Shown piece after piece: positions 10,016 to 22,155 of a DNA stretch of 64,000 nucleotides. Position numbers and translations under genes: made by a program. The notes under the pieces are model-generated. The model was not told the origin of the DNA. It ran no database searches and saw nothing but the letters and a program-made list of their open reading frames with translations. Where the stretch lies: positions 1 through 64,000 of the forward strand of contig JAXGGA010003451.1 of the NCBI GenBank assembly GCA_038373865.1, given 5' to 3'. Each line of letters begins with the position of its first letter. The first letter of the stretch is position 1. This DNA is from Uloborus plumipes (lineage: Eukaryota > Arthropoda > Arachnida > Araneae > Uloboridae).

Positions 10016-11435
10016 ACAAACTCATGTTTGTGAAAATTGCAACGCCATGAAGGAATCGTCATAACTGATTGAAATTTAACACAGAGCTGAGTGATAGTGG
10101 TACAAATAAATGATTAAATTTAGAAAGCCAACAAACAATAAAAACATATTGAAATAGTATTTTGTGTAGCCACCACGCGCTGCAATAAGTGCTACGCGAC
10201 GTGGCATGGAGTCAAACAAATTTTTAATGTCTGCCTGATCAAGAGCATTCCATACTGTTTGTATGCGTACCAAAAGTTCGTCTGTAGAAGCAACAGGACG
10301 AGGATCACGAACGAGACGCCGACCAACGAAATCCCAGACATGTTCAATCGGCGACATATCCGGGGAATACGCTGGCCAGGGAAGAAGCTGTACCTGCTGC
10401 GATGCAAGGAAGGATTGAACAGTCCTAGCGACATGAGGGCGGCATTATCCTGCTGAAATACAGCGCCAGGCAAGCCTTGAAGGAAGGGGACAGCTTGGGG
10501 CTGTAGAACTTCACTGATGTACCGGTTGCTGTTCAGGTTACCCACAATTCGTAGCAATTGAGATCGTCCGTGATATGATATGGCACCCCAGACCATGACT
10601 CCAGGTGTTCGTCCACTGTGACGTTCGATAATGCACTCTGGAAGGTGGCGTTCACCGGCATAGCGTCGGACGCGAATGCGGCCATCATGGTACCACAAAT
10701 TAAAGCGGGATTCGTCAGAAAACACAACATACTGCCAATCAGCACGCCAGTCCTTATGCTGATTGGCCCATTGTAGCCGCAGGCGGCGATGGTTTAGCGT
10801 GAGGGGGATCCTGTATAAAGGAGTCCTTGCGCGCAGTCCACGCTGCAGCAGACGTCTACGAATTGATGAAGCACACAATGAAACACCTGTAGCTGTTGAC
10901 CACTGTGCTGCCAGTTGTCTAGAAGAAGCTGTACGGTCCGTCAGCACCATGCGGATCAGGTGTCTATCATCGCGCGCTGACGTCACATTTCGGGGTCCAC
11001 TCCCGGATTTCCGAGTTGTCCGACACTCGTCCGTCCACTGCTTCCAAACACGCATCACTGTGCTGCTGTTACGCTGCACACGAGCGGCTACTTCACGATA
11101 AGACAATCCAGCTTCACGAAGGCCGATGATCCTCCCCCGTTCAAACTCCGTAAGTTGTTGAAACCTCGCTCTTTTTCGTCGAAGAGGCATAAGCAACGTC
11201 TGAGCTAACGTTTATCACAAGCAGATAACCACCTATAACCATACACGCCTTGCTGCAGCCGTCTATTTATTCGGATAAATCCAGCGTTCAGAGGGCGCTG
11301 CTCAGCGTACGCATGCGCTACGAGTCTAAAATTCTAATCATTTGCATATCATACCCTACTTTGTATTTGCTGAAAATTTCAGCCCATTCGCGCAAGTCCT
11401 TCATGGTGTTGCAATTTTCACAAATATGAGTTTAT
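10016..11435 (-). mobile_element. Near-complete Tc1-like element (1,420 bp)
   Basis: Both ends are present: from 10016 ACAAACTCATGTTTGTGAAA and, in inverse, from 11435 ATAAACTCATATTTGTGAAA; about 39 bp match with three differences, continuing through ATTGCAAC(G/A)CCATGAAGGA. A TA lies just outside each end (10014-10015 and 11436-11437). The transposase runs on the minus strand and fills most of the element. Its TIR resembles the right end of the truncated element at 7912, so they are cousins. Confidence 0.85.
10076..11190 (-). pseudogene. Tc1-like transposase (DD34E) with one frameshift
   Basis: Starting at the ATG at 11190 (MPLRRKRARFQQ) the product has an N-terminal helix-turn-helix (FERGRIIGLREAGLSYREV), a second DNA-binding half (SSIRRRLLQRGLRAR), the first catalytic D in VVFSDESRF, a GVMVWGAISYHG strand and the second D in VFQQDNA. 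Immediately after QQDNA, near 10440-10445, one base is missing; the family sequence continues in another frame with SPIEHVWD and ends RGGYTKY before a stop at 10076. With the shift allowed for, 34 residues separate the second D from E. The rest of the frame is intact, so inactivation is recent on the element's time scale. Nuclear DNA-binding cut-and-paste enzyme when intact. Confidence 0.9.
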
Positions 11436-11437
11436 TA

Positions 11438-12100
11438 TAAGTTGAAACCTTCTTATATTTAGTTGAGTTAAAATTTCACATATAATATTATGAATTGAAA
11501 TTTTTTTTATTCAACCATTAGCTTACATTTTTCAAGGTACGACATGCAAAGCTTTTTTAAAAATTGTTTGAATATTCCTTCTTAAAAATTGTTCGACATC
11601 GTTTTACTCCTTAAAGTTAAACTGAAAGATTTTTTTTCTCATCTGCTTGAAAGATGCTTGGTTCTTTTCGAAAGAGTTAATCCTTATTTACTTCTTGAAT
11701 TAACTTTTAACATATTCTATTGAAGAATGAATATTTTCAAAAAAAAAAAAAAATTACCATTTTCTCAGAATAAGTTTTTTTTTCCTTTCCTATTCCTTTG
11801 ATCGCTGTTTTGCCTATTCCGATTTATTTTTAGCAGGTTAAACTTTGATTTGTATTTCCTTAACCGGAAAAGGTTTAATTCTCTTTCTTGCACTTTTTCT
11901 GCTCTGTTTGATTCCGGTTAAAACTGAATCTAGAAATAAAAAGTAATAATTGAAAATAAATTATAGACATTTATTAATGCATTCGTAACATTTTACATTG
12001 AAGGATTTTTTTTTCAAGTAAGTCAAATTTAATTTCAATTGACATTTCAATAGGAAAACACTTGTTAAACTTTCCTTCTCAAGTGTAATATTTTCTATTC
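11438..12100. other. No gene recognised
   Basis: AT-rich DNA with a poly(A) tract near 11740. No paired repeats or coding motifs seen. Confidence 0.5.
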
Positions 12101-12103
12101 TAA

Positions 12104-12247
12104 GGGCCCTGCTCCACATTAACGTAAAGCAGAGAAATAAAGCAGAAACGTAAAATGGATTAAATGGTGTTCCTATGGAAAGTACCCGGATTTTCGGTTT
12201 TTGCCTTCGGTTTCGGTTGCGTTTTCCGCTGATGTGGAACAGGGCCC
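12104..12247. mobile_element. Harbinger-like MITE, 144 bp
   Basis: Inverted ends GGGCCCTGCTCCACAT and the inverse of GGGCCCTGTTCCACAT, each next to TAA (12101-12103 and 12248-12250). A 3-bp TWA target duplication with GGGCCC termini is typical of PIF/Harbinger MITEs. No coding content. Confidence 0.75.
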
Positions 12248-12288
12248 TAAGTGTCTTCGTTTCCTGCAACTGTAAAATTATTTGGCTA

Positions 12289-12632
12289 CACTGCAAAATA
12301 TGAACTGTTGTTTTTACAGTATAATACTGGCAGCCGAAGTTCCAATTCAAAACTGTAAAATGCACAGTAATAAACAGTATAATTAGCAATTTTACTGTTT
12401 CTTACTGTAAAGTTTGAAATTTACACTTTATTGTTTCAAAATTCAGCTTTATTATACTGTAAAAACAACAGTATAATACTGGCAGCAGAGGTTCCAGTTT
12501 AAAACTGTAAAATGCACAGTAATAAACTGTAAAATTAGCAAGTTTATTAATGTAAAATTGGCAATTTTTACAGTTTATTGCTATAAAATTAGCTGTATTA
12601 TACTGTAAAAACAACATTCATTTTTTACAGTG
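12289..12632. mobile_element. TTTACAG foldback element, copy 3
   Basis: Starts CACTGCAAAATATGAACTG after TA and ends TTTTTTACAGTG at 12632. The junction-like CTGTAAAAACAACAGTATAA occurs internally near 12458-12478, again giving two head-to-tail units that share a terminus. Frames of 71 codons and the start of a 142-codon frame here are products of the repeated ACTGTAAAATT units. Confidence 0.8.
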
Positions 12633-13598
12633 TGGCAGTAACATTTTGTTTGAAACGCAATTTCGTATCTTATTTCTCACTAATCAGTTCGTAGCGAAAG
12701 AAAGGAAATTTTAATGTAGGGGAAACTAGGGAAGCTTAACTTTAAAGGAGGTTTGACCACCCCTCTTGTTTCAATATTTAAAGAGCTATTTAGCTGGGGG
12801 TGGGGGCATCTTTTGATTGCATGGTATCAAGTAAAATCAAAAGTTGCTGCTTTTTATTAGATATTTCGAAGTAGATTCAAAAAGCAACCACACTAAATGT
12901 GTATGAAATGTATTTTCTTTTTAACTTCGACGCAACAAGGAAAGAGGTAATAAATTGGACGTGTCTGTGTAGCTGTCTGTGGCACTCTAGCGCCTAAACG
13001 GATGGATTAATTTTGAAAAAATGAATTTTTTTTTGGAAAGGAGAGTTGACCGAGAGTGTTCTCAACTGGGTTTCGTCTGTGGATGACATTAACTAACGAA
13101 GATTTTAGTTTAAAAACCTTTAATACTCTTTTCGCGATTTTAAAGTGAAATCATCCTTGAAAATTTAAAACAATAGTATTAAAAGAGAAAGAGAAAATAT
13201 TCCTGCGTTAAACAGAATGTGTTTGGAACTTCCACACTATATACCCTTTTTGTCTATCTCCCCACCACTTCTAATTTTCAAACCTCAAATCAATATACCT
13301 CAAGTCAACGACAACAGCCTTCCTTGCAATCTTCTCTTATTATTTAAATTAATTAAGTCGGCAGCATATTAGAACGATTACTAGAATTCTTAAAAAAGTG
13401 CCAGGGAAGATCACATGCTAAAAAATATCAAACTTTAATTTGTTTTTTACTTTGAAATGGTAATTACAATTATTAATTGATTAAAAAGTTGTTGGTTTTC
13501 ATTGCATTCAATTCATTGTACACTACTGCTCCTGATAAAATGCACACCAGAGCATTTTATTTGTCGAATTATGAGAAGTACTGGCACATTTGACACAC
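12633..13598. other. No gene recognised
   Basis: Short chance frames only. No inverted ends seen; one moderately complex stretch near 12940-13090. Confidence 0.5.
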
Positions 13599-13601
13599 TT
13601 A

Positions 13602-13906
13602 GGCAGGGATTCAAGTGAAACACCATTGCAATCGCTTCGAATTGCAATCGCTACTGCAAGTGAATTACATTATCATCAACTTAACTTGGCACTGACGTCA
13701 CTACGGGTGGAGCCAATAAGAGCTCACCAGCAGTCAGTGATCTCCTCTTATTCGCCAAGTAGGCTGTGACGTTTTATCTAGCTCGTTTTTAATAGGCAAA
13801 TGTCACGCTGACGTCACGATGTTTTTTATCAAGAAACGTTCTAATGTAATTCATTTCTCAGTAGCGATTGTAATTTGCGATCGCCTGTTTCACTTGAATT
13901 CCTGCC
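13602..13906. mobile_element. Harbinger-like MITE, 305 bp, TTA duplication
   Basis: GGCAGGGATTCAAGTGAAAC at the left is matched in inverse by GGCAGGAATTCAAGTGAAAC at the right; the inverted similarity continues with gaps for about 65 bp (CAATCGCTACTG, GAATTACATTA on both sides). TTA occurs directly at each border (13599-13601, 13907-13909), fitting the TWA target of PIF/Harbinger. The centre contains two ACGTCA sites (13695, 13815). Confidence 0.8.
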
Positions 13907-13909
13907 TTA

Positions 13910-15084
13910 AATTAAATTTTGCACTATTAAATTTTGCACTATTAAATTTTGTTTACCTAAATAACTAGAAGTACTGATTTAAGCGAAAATTGCATGAATG
14001 AGTAAATGTAGTTGATTGATAGCATAGCGCCCTGAAATCAATAAAAATGCTAAAATAAAATCATAAAATCATCAGTTTCAATATTTAGTACCAAATATCC
14101 AAATTTTGCAGCTAATATGGGACAAAATTTTCATCTACATGTAGCGACTAATTTGGAATAGAGAGAGTATTTGAATTATTTTACCTTCTACATGACACGA
14201 AATAAAACCTTTTTTTTAATCATCGAATGCTTTTTATGTAACATCAAAGTTTATTTAAACTGTCTCAAAATAACATATGTGTCACAACAAACAAGCGAAA
14301 ATTCGTGCACTTTTTTTGCGTGCATACCATATCCTTTTCCTAAAGCTGCCGGATTTCTTTCATTTAGCAGGGAAAACCGAAGAGAAAATGAAAAAAAAAA
14401 GTTTGTTGAATAAATAAAACGGAATGACGTTCTTTTCACTGTAATTTTAACCGCAAATAAAGCAGACGAAAAACTCCGAAAAGGGAAAAAAAGTCTCGTA
14501 TCTTCATAAAATATTCATGCGCTGGAGGGAGAAGGGATTACAAGTCATTTTTACTCTTTAAATATATGAAAAATTTCAATATTTATGTATAAACATATTC
14601 GTTTATTTCTACAGAAGATAGAAATGTTTAGCAGAGAATTTATTTTGTGAGCTTTATGAAGCACATAGCAAATAAACTAGAAAAATAAGTTTTTCGACTC
14701 CTTTCTTTAATTGTGTATGAGTGAATGATACTGTTTAAATTCCATTTTTTGAAACATACATTTAGCATTTTTTAGTTGAAATGTAAATTTTTCACTTTAT
14801 AATGGTAACCATGAATTTTTATTTGACAGTCGTTTTAGTCTATTCATAATTCAAAAATCAGGAGATGGTATTTCAATTCATTGACGTTGAAAGAGATAAA
14901 ACTTCGTTGACGGTTTTATGTTTGTTTTAAGACTCCATTGTAAAGTTCAGTCACCCTTAGTTGACTGTCGTTTTAAAACATACTAAAAAAAGTTATTTGT
15001 AGTCATAAACTTATGCAGAAGGGAGGAAAGCAAAACAATTCACAGAAAAGTTTCAGAATCGTTTTCTTCAACAAGTCCTAGTTA
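13910..15084. other. No gene recognised
   Basis: Just after the MITE, ATTAAATTTTGCACT is repeated in tandem (13912-13945). An 80-codon frame at 14171-14413 shows no known features. The remainder is AT-rich. Confidence 0.5.
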
Positions 15085-15485
15085 CACTGCAAAAAATGAA
15101 CTGTTGTTTTTACAGTATAATACTGGAAGCCGATGTTTCAATTTAGAACTGTAAAATACGCAGTAATAAACTGTAAAAGTAGCAATTTTACAATATCTTA
15201 CTGTAAAGTTAGAAATTTTACAGCTTATTACCGTAAAATTTATCTATATTATACTATAAAAATAGAATACTGGCAGCAGAGATTCTAGTTTAAAATTGTA
15301 ACATGCACGGTAATAATCGGTAAAATTAGCAATTTTACAGTTTATTACTGTAAAATTAGCAACTTTACAGTTTAGTACTGTGAAATGAGCAATTTGACAG
15401 TTTATTCTGTAAAATTAGCAATTCTCACAGTTTATTTCCACAACGTTAGCTGTGTTGTACTGTAAAAACATTTATTTTTACAGTA
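15085..15485. mobile_element. TTTACAG foldback element, copy 4
   Basis: Starts CACTGCAAAAAATGAACTG directly after TA and ends in TTTTTACAGTA. Contains four or more ACTGTAAAATTAGCAATTTTACAG-type units and one internal TATAAAAATAGAATACTGGCAGC junction near 15255. Same orientation as copies 3 and 5. Confidence 0.8.
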
Positions 15486-15611
15486 TATTATTATGTTAAT
15501 TACTCATTTTTCTTTGAAACCATTCTTTAGTTTTAATATTTTTAGAACTGCTAAATTTGTTCTCTTTCACATAACGTGGGTTCACTTCCTTTCAAAGTTT
15601 ATGGAGGAAGA

Positions 15612-15775
15612 GTTTTTGTTGTTGTTGTCTTGTGCCAGATAAGCTGGCAATTTGGGGCGCACTGCTTTATTTTTCCAATTGTACCGTAATTTGGTGGGAA
15701 GTCTGACTTCCACAATCAGGGCTGTATTGGGGGGAAGGAAAGGGGTGGGTTTTTAGGGTTCAAACCCCGTCTGAA
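15612..15775 (-). repeat. Possible SINE with (AAC)n tail
   Basis: On the minus strand GGGTTTGAACCC (about 15756-15767) fits a tRNA B box, and the segment ends in GGCACAAGACAACAACAAC, an (AAC)-type tail. No clear A box; likely a decayed tRNA-derived SINE. Confidence 0.4.
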
Positions 15776-15779
15776 AGTT

Positions 15780-16053
15780 GTCAAAAAATGCTTTTCAATG
15801 CCCTTGTTTGCTGAAAAGAGAAATTATTATTATTGAGTGATAGTGCAAATTAATTGATTCCTCTGCAGTGTTTATCTTTCTTGTAGTTTCTGCTAACATA
15901 ATTTCATACACAACAATACGCCTTTTTTACCGGGGCGAAGATGTTCTGTACACATCAGAATTTTTTCCTTCATTGGAAAGATATGTTGTTATTTTATTTT
16001 ATTTTTCATGTTTATGCTCCTTAAGTGTCTATTGTAACAAAAAGAAATAGAAT
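15780..16053. other. No gene recognised
   Basis: AT-rich with a 60-codon chance frame. Confidence 0.5.
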
Positions 16054-16445
16054 GTAGAGCGAACCTACCGACTGACGTAGAATCACTGCCAGGGTCTTTT
16101 CGTAAGCCGGCAGTCAGAGTCGGCGTCCAAATTTATTCAAGACACCAACATTACATACAATAAAAATAGTACACGACAAATAACAGGGTACAAGACAAAT
16201 AACAGGGTACAATACAAAAACAGCAAGACAAAGGACTGACAAAACACAGAGATATGAAAAGATGACAATACGAAACAAACAGAATAATGAAAAATAAATA
16301 AATAAAAAAAATAAAGACAACTTCTCCAAGTGAATGTAAAGGTGTGCGCAAAAATATTATGGGCTAAGATCACGTGTTGGACGAAAGATTAGATTGTATA
16401 AAAGGGGTAGGTGAGAGAAATTTGATCAGAAGATGTCATGCACAA
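16054..16445 (-). repeat. Candidate solo LTR or retroelement end
   Basis: On the minus strand a stretch starting about TTGTGCATGACATC runs through repeated TACCCTGTTATTTGTC units, an AATAAA at about 16133-16138 (TGTCTTGAATAAATTTGG), and a G+C-richer tail ending GGTTCGCTCTACA at 16054. TG…ACA ends with a polyadenylation signal before the tail are LTR-like. I see no second LTR and no pol. The 5' border is a guess, and a non-LTR 3' UTR is an alternative. Confidence 0.3.
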
Positions 16446-16805
16446 CAAAAGAAGGAGTGATTAAGAGTGAATTTTAGTTTAGGTCGGGGAAGAGCAGGGT
16501 CCTGTTGGCTTCAAGAAAGTTTCATAGATTTAGCATGCATCTGTGAGCTTTAAGGTCAATATGGGAGAGGACTTTCCAGTTGTCTCTCATGTTTTGATTA
16601 CTATAGGGGAAGTGGTGGGCTCTGGTGTGGGCAAGAGAATATTTAGTGTTTTAAATCTCCAAAATTACCATAGATGCAGTTTGAAGCAGGGAGTGACTTA
16701 TGTCTGTAAAAGTAATCATGGGAGAGGCTATGTCCAGAATAGAAGTGATTCAGTGTTTTATTTGCCAACAGAGTGCTGAAAGAAGGGGTACGGAAAAGAT
16801 CAAAA
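16446..16805. other. Moderately G+C-rich unassigned segment
   Basis: More complex than the AT-rich background and next to the candidate LTR, so it may be the decayed internal part of the same retroelement. Two overlapping frames of about 80 codons (16543-16951) carry no motif I recognise. Confidence 0.3.
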
Positions 16806-16885
16806 GTCCATCTCCCGGAGGATTCATTTGTCCAACTTCTCTAACCACCAGACAAGATGCCCGGTTAAGAGTTCTTGTTGATGCT
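16806..16885 (-). repeat. tRNA-derived SINE head
   Basis: Minus strand: GGTGGTTAGAGAAG fits an A box and GAATCCTCCGGGAG lies downstream where the B box arm should be. Shares TGGTTAGAG with the SINE at 8966-9162. Confidence 0.45.
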
Positions 16886-16899
16886 AATAAACAAAACAG

Positions 16900-18990
16900 A
16901 GAGATGCTATCAATTTTAAAAAATAAATTGCAATTAAATGTAAAAAGATAATTATTAGTTAAAAGTACATTTATTTGTTTGTATTTTATTATAAGCAAAG
17001 AAACAGATATACTGCTGTGTATTTAAGTAATAATACTTAAACTAGTAATTGCTTGTTATTAAACTTTCTTAAATTCAGCTGCATTTCAAATATTTGTTAA
17101 CCCCGAAATTATTTTTCTTTGAAATTTAATACATAGTTAATGATGGTATTTTCTTTTCAATTCCCCAGAAAAACAGTTCTTATTATACTATAATAAGTAC
17201 CGCGCGGATTTAGCAACCACGGGCAGGTAATAAACCGAGATATAATTAATTGTAAAGTTTTTACAGTACTATTACATGCAGATATTGTAATGCAAAACGC
17301 TGATGCTATTCTTTAAAAATAACATTGGATAAAAAGCACGGTAAACAATTAGAGAGAATTCTCAAAAAATGTTCACCAAAAAAAGAACCATTTTGCAAAT
17401 TCCCTTCTAAACAAATGTAGTAATATTTTAATGGCTCATTTTACTTTCAAATCATTTTTCACCATTTATGAATTCCAATTTATTTTGATAAAACCAAGCA
17501 CAAGTCGTTACCGCATTTTGTTTTACTTTGTTTCAAAGTACTCTGAGTTCTCGTTTTCCAAAAAGTGATATTCAAAATTAATGTTTATTTATATCAGGTA
17601 TGTAAGGCTCTTCTTTTTCTCCATATCATCAATATTATTATAAGTTCGAATTGCTTATTTTAAGTTTTAAATTACATGAATTTATAACTTTAAGAAGCAC
17701 ATTTCGGGTATTAAATAGCTCTCATTTGTAATTCTTTAACTAAGTGTATGCATGTCAAATTATTTTTATGTGTTTATTAATCTTTGAAATAGTAAGGAAA
17801 TGTATCCTGTTTCTAAGACGGTTTTTTATTTGGGCGATTCTAAGAAAACATTAAAATTTTATTTTTCATTAAGATGAAGTAGTACTCGGAGGAAATTTGC
17901 AAACATTGTAAGATCTTTTTTAAATTGGTATTATTGTTATTTTGCATTTATCTCTAATTGGAATGTTTTAAAATACTTAGTTTAATGAAAATTAATGCAT
18001 TTCGCCAATTTAATACGGGCAATAATATTTTTACTTTCTTTATACATAAATTGTAATATCAGCAATGAAAATAGTGGGTTTTTGGGTTGCAACAGAGGCA
18101 AAATCTACAGACACTAGTTTAAAAACTTAATGACGTTTCAATTTCGAGTAGTTTTTTTTCTGATAAATTTCCTTATTTAATTTGGTAGCTTTAAAAGAGA
18201 TATATGTTGAACATTTTATGCGTATGGGCAGAATGTGTTCCCTTCAGTAGGCAATTAGTTATTCTATTAAATTTATCTTACAAATAGCTGTTTTTTAATG
18301 CATAAATAATTTCATTTTACCAGAAAAAACTTTTTTCAAGGTAAAATAAATTAATAATTATTACAAAAACTTTTCAGAAATAATTATCTTCCTCATTTGT
18401 AATTCAAATGGAAAACATTACGGTATTTGAAGTACAGATAACATAATTTACCAAAACCTCCGTAAGGTTTGTGAAAAACTTGATGCCTTCATGACTCTTC
18501 ATGAAGTATACCAATAAAGCGTTTATGTAAATGAATAATTATATGGCACAAAATTCAGCTCTATAGTATTATTATCTTATCATCTACAGTTGCCTTCAAG
18601 TCAAGTGCATAATTTCCATCAATTATAGATAAATATTGGGAGAAATTGATTTGTATATAAACGTAGTTTTCCAAGTTTCAGTTTCATGTAGCGAAATGTT
18701 GTATTAATGTCTATCATTATCGCTTTCATCAATGTAGATTATGTATCGAATTACGACTAGCAATTAAGTTCTACAATCCCAAACTGCTATGTCACTTAAA
18801 AGGACGTACTAATACGAATTTATTATCAACTGCGGTAAAGGTAGAGTTATATCTCGTGCTATATTAACGAGTGAGTTGAAATAGTTTATTTCACACTCAA
18901 TATTCCAATCGTACATTTAGCAAAAGGGTCCATGATTAGATTGCATAGGTTTAAATCCATTAGATACAAGTGTTTCTGATACATTGCAAA
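16900..18990. other. No gene recognised
   Basis: About 2 kb of AT-rich sequence. CGGGCAGGTAATAAACCG near 17220 echoes CGGGCAGGTAAAGGGTAG at 19837 and GGGCAGGTAAACGGCAG at 20003, so a decayed transposon end is possible. No coding features. Confidence 0.45.
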
Positions 18991-18991
18991 C

Positions 18992-19148
18992 AATGGGTAA
19001 CAAATGAACGTTCTGAATGTTGTTATACAGACAACTTGGTTTTTAGGTTGAGGTGTTGGTTGAAAATCACAATGGGTAACAAATGAACATCCTAAATGTT
19101 GTTATACAGACAACTTGGTTTTTAGGTTGAGGTGTGGTTGAAAGTCAC
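18992..19148. repeat. 79-bp tandem duplication
   Basis: Two adjacent units (18992-19070 and 19071-19148), each AATGGGTAACAAATGAAC…ACAACTTGGTTTTTAGG…TCAC, differ at only a handful of positions. A recent local duplication. Confidence 0.9.
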
Positions 19149-20152
19149 ATGATTATCCAATTTTTGCGATTTCCAGTGAAAATGAGGAAAGTTTCTTAAA
19201 AGGTTATTAAAATGTCTTACGAATAGAGCTAAATTTTGAAAAAATATTTCTAGAATTTGCATACATTTAATATCATTCGTTGTTTCTGTCCTCGTAACAA
19301 GATCACGTAAACCGTCACGAATATGCAAATTGCCTGCTTCATTTAAACTCCCGTCAGTTTGCTACATTCTCGATTTTCCACTTTCAATTAAGTCAGATTT
19401 GTTGGTTGCTTTTTCGGCGGCTCTCTGTTAAACATGCCTTTTTTTGCCGTAGTCCACCAATCAGTAGTGTACTTTTAACTTCGGCTGTTCCATGTTGCAC
19501 GAGGTATAAGCTAGATAATTAAACTTCACTCTGGTTGGAACTTTCACAATTTCAATAAGCTGAGCTCATGCTTACAGCTTTACAAAATTATTGAAGCATT
19601 ATTCCACAATTCTGTACCTCAGAACCAGACTAACGTAAGTCCAAAAATGGCGATTTTTAGTTTATTAGTGCATTCTATGTAGAATCTTATACCACACTGC
19701 GCCATGATAACGCAATTTGTTAAAACTAATTTCTTTATAAGTTAACCAGTGTTATAAGAGCGTAAGTCCCAACCTTTGTCCGAGCCAAACAAACGTAAGT
19801 CCACTTTCTATCAAATGACTCCGAATTATTCAGCCGCGGGCAGGTAAAGGGTAGTAACTGCAAATTTTTCAATTTTAATTTTTTTGCATTTTTGAAATCT
19901 ATGTTACATTAGTTTTATGGTACAAACATCTTTTTTTGGTTTCCGATGAAAAAAAATGTTTTTTAATCAATGGTAATTAGCAGTAACTGCGTTTTTCGTT
20001 ACTTTGGGCAGGTAAACGGCAGTATCTGCATGTCTGCAGGATGAACATAATTTGAATCGCTGTGCAAAACTTGCATCAAGCCGCAAAAACCGTTTTCCTT
20101 TGTACCTAAACTGAGCGAAAGTAAGAGTGCCCTAATGGGAGCATACGGGAGG

Positions 20153-21352
20153 TCATAGGTTGCATTTGAATGTTTCCAAGGGGGTGTTTTATTCTTTTTT
20201 GGGGTGAATCAATGTTAATATCAATGCAGATTTAAGTGATATGGATTGGCGCTATCACTTGGCGATATATCGCCAAGCTTTTGGTCGCCAAGTGCTTGTC
20301 GCCAACTTGGTGACATATCGCCAAATTGGCGACAAATTTGGCGAAAAAAATATTTTATGAGTTTGGGTTCAATTTAGCGCTATTGGCGGTATTTTGCGAA
20401 AAATCCACTGAATGATGCTAAAATCGGCGATATTTAGAAAATGAATCATTGTAAATCATTTTTTGGATTGTTTCGTGGCAAATTAGGGGTGTAAATGTTT
20501 GAATTGTTATCTTGCTCACTCCAAGCACTATTTTAACACTTAAGGCATCTACTAAGAAATTTACACGAAAAGGAAGTAGTGTGGGGTCATACCAGATTTT
20601 TTTCTTTCAAATAAAGTTTCTCTCCACTAGCAGACGATATTTTTCACGATTTCATAGATACACAAGCAAAACTTGGCAGACGACAAACAAAAATGCAGCA
20701 ATGAAATGATTTTATTTACATTGTTTTGTTTTCTTTTAATTACAGTTGCTTTCATACTAACAGACGATAGTTTTGCAGTTTAATACCAAGCTGTTGCATT
20801 TTTAATAGTTCTATGAAAAGAATCGTCAGCACAACAAGCATTTCAAGCGCTCTTTTTTTCAAAGGGATTTCTTGCTTTGATGCAAAGTACAAAGCATTAA
20901 CTGATTTGTAGTAATTTTAAAAAATCTGGTGTGAACGCCACACTACTTCCTTTTACGTTTAAATTCCATAATAAATGCCTCAAGTGTTAAAATAGTGCAT
21001 TAGAGTGAGCAAGATAACAATTCAAACATTTACACCCCCAGTTTGTCAAGAATCAATGCAAAATAATGTTTTACAATGATTTATTTTCTAAATATCGCCG
21101 ATTTTAACATGATTCAGTGAATTTTTCGCAAAATGTGCCCAATAGCGCCAAATTGAATCCAAATTCAAAAAAAAAAAAAAAAATCATTTTTTCGCCAAAT
21201 TTGTCGCCAACTTGGCGGCAAACACTTGGCGACCAAAAGTTTGGCGATATATCGCCAAGTGGTTGCACCAAATCATATCACTCAATCTGCATTGAAATTA
21301 ACATTGATTTACCCAAAAAGGGGTAAAAGACCCCCTTGGGAGCATTCGAATG
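20153..21352. mobile_element. Large foldback element, about 450-bp arms
   Basis: Left arm 20153-20602 and right arm 20918-21352 are inverted copies: both contain TTGGCGATATATCGCCAA, CTTGCTCACTC/GAGTGAGCAAG, AGGAAGTAGTGTGG and TTGCATTYGAATG. Arms have diverged by scattered substitutions. The arms carry clusters of TTGGCG/CGCCAA words (20259-20345, 21190-21262). The about 315-bp loop contains two related AACAGACGATA/AGCAGACGATA sites. No coding capacity. Confidence 0.8.
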
Positions 21353-21442
21353 CAACCACAAGGGGAGGTGCACCTCTCCTTGTGACCCCTCAGAGCCTAC
21401 ATACCAAACTAGAAGCTTCTAAGGCATACAGTTTTTGATTTA

Positions 21443-21490
21443 TGCGACATACATACGCACATACATACATACATACGTGCATACAGACGT
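21443..21490. repeat. ACAT/CATA microsatellite and adjacent repeat
   Basis: Imperfect CATA repeat. It is followed by GACGTCACGAGAAAAGTCGTC and more G+C-rich sequence to about 21640, which looks like the conserved end of a dispersed repeat I cannot name. Confidence 0.6.
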
Positions 21491-21830
21491 CACGAGAAAA
21501 GTCGTCGTAATTAACTCGGGGATGGTCGAAAAGGATTTTTAGGCTGTTGATATGTTGGGAGGTACATATGCACGTGCTGATAGGTCGAAAAAACGACTCA
21601 ACATTCATTCGGGGCTGAGCAAAATCAAATTTAAGACTCAAATTTGAGTGAAATTTTTTTCTTGATCACAATACTTCCTTTACTACTTGAAAGGAAGTAA
21701 CAAGTGCAGTTCTGATATAATGAGTCATTAACTCTAAAACTACATAAATAGATTGTTAAATTGAACACAAATTAATTAACGAGAAGAATTGCACACCTAT
21801 TTTTTTATGTTATTATAAAACATAATGTAA

Positions 21831-21915
21831 TAATCATGTTTATAAAATTATTATGAATAATCATGTTTATAAAATTATTATGAATAATCATGTTTATTTT
21901 TTAAATTTATAATCA
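21831..21915. repeat. Tandem repeat, about 29-bp unit, three copies
   Basis: Units of the form AATAATCATGTTTATAAAATTATTATG repeated back to back, the third incomplete and followed by a fourth partial ATAATCATGTTT. Confidence 0.85.
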
Positions 21916-21991
21916 TGTTTTGTTTATGTAACTAGGCAATGAAAGTATTCCTTTCAGTTTTACCAGTGTAGATTTTGGGCTTAATTATTCA

Positions 21992-22155
21992 GAGTCGAAG
22001 GTAAAAAAAACCAAAGAGTCGGAGTCGGAGTGGGACATTTTAATTCAGAGTTTGCATTTCTGCCTGTGCTTCAGAGTTCGAATCAGAGTCGGAAACATAT
22101 TGGGATTCGCAGTCAGTCATTTTCCCTCAGACTCCGCAGCCCTATATTTCACACC
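21992..22155 (-). repeat. GAGTCG/GACTCC-rich dispersed repeat
   Basis: Contains AGAGTCGGAGTCGGAGT, CAGAGTCGGAA and CAGACTCCGCAGCCCT. On the minus strand the order starts AGGGCTGCGGAGTC, a pattern I associate with a common arthropod interspersed repeat. No coding. Confidence 0.4.

Noticed and set aside
11961..12389. 142-codon minus-strand frame
   Set aside because: It runs across a Harbinger-like MITE and the left part of a TTTACAG element and has no protein features.
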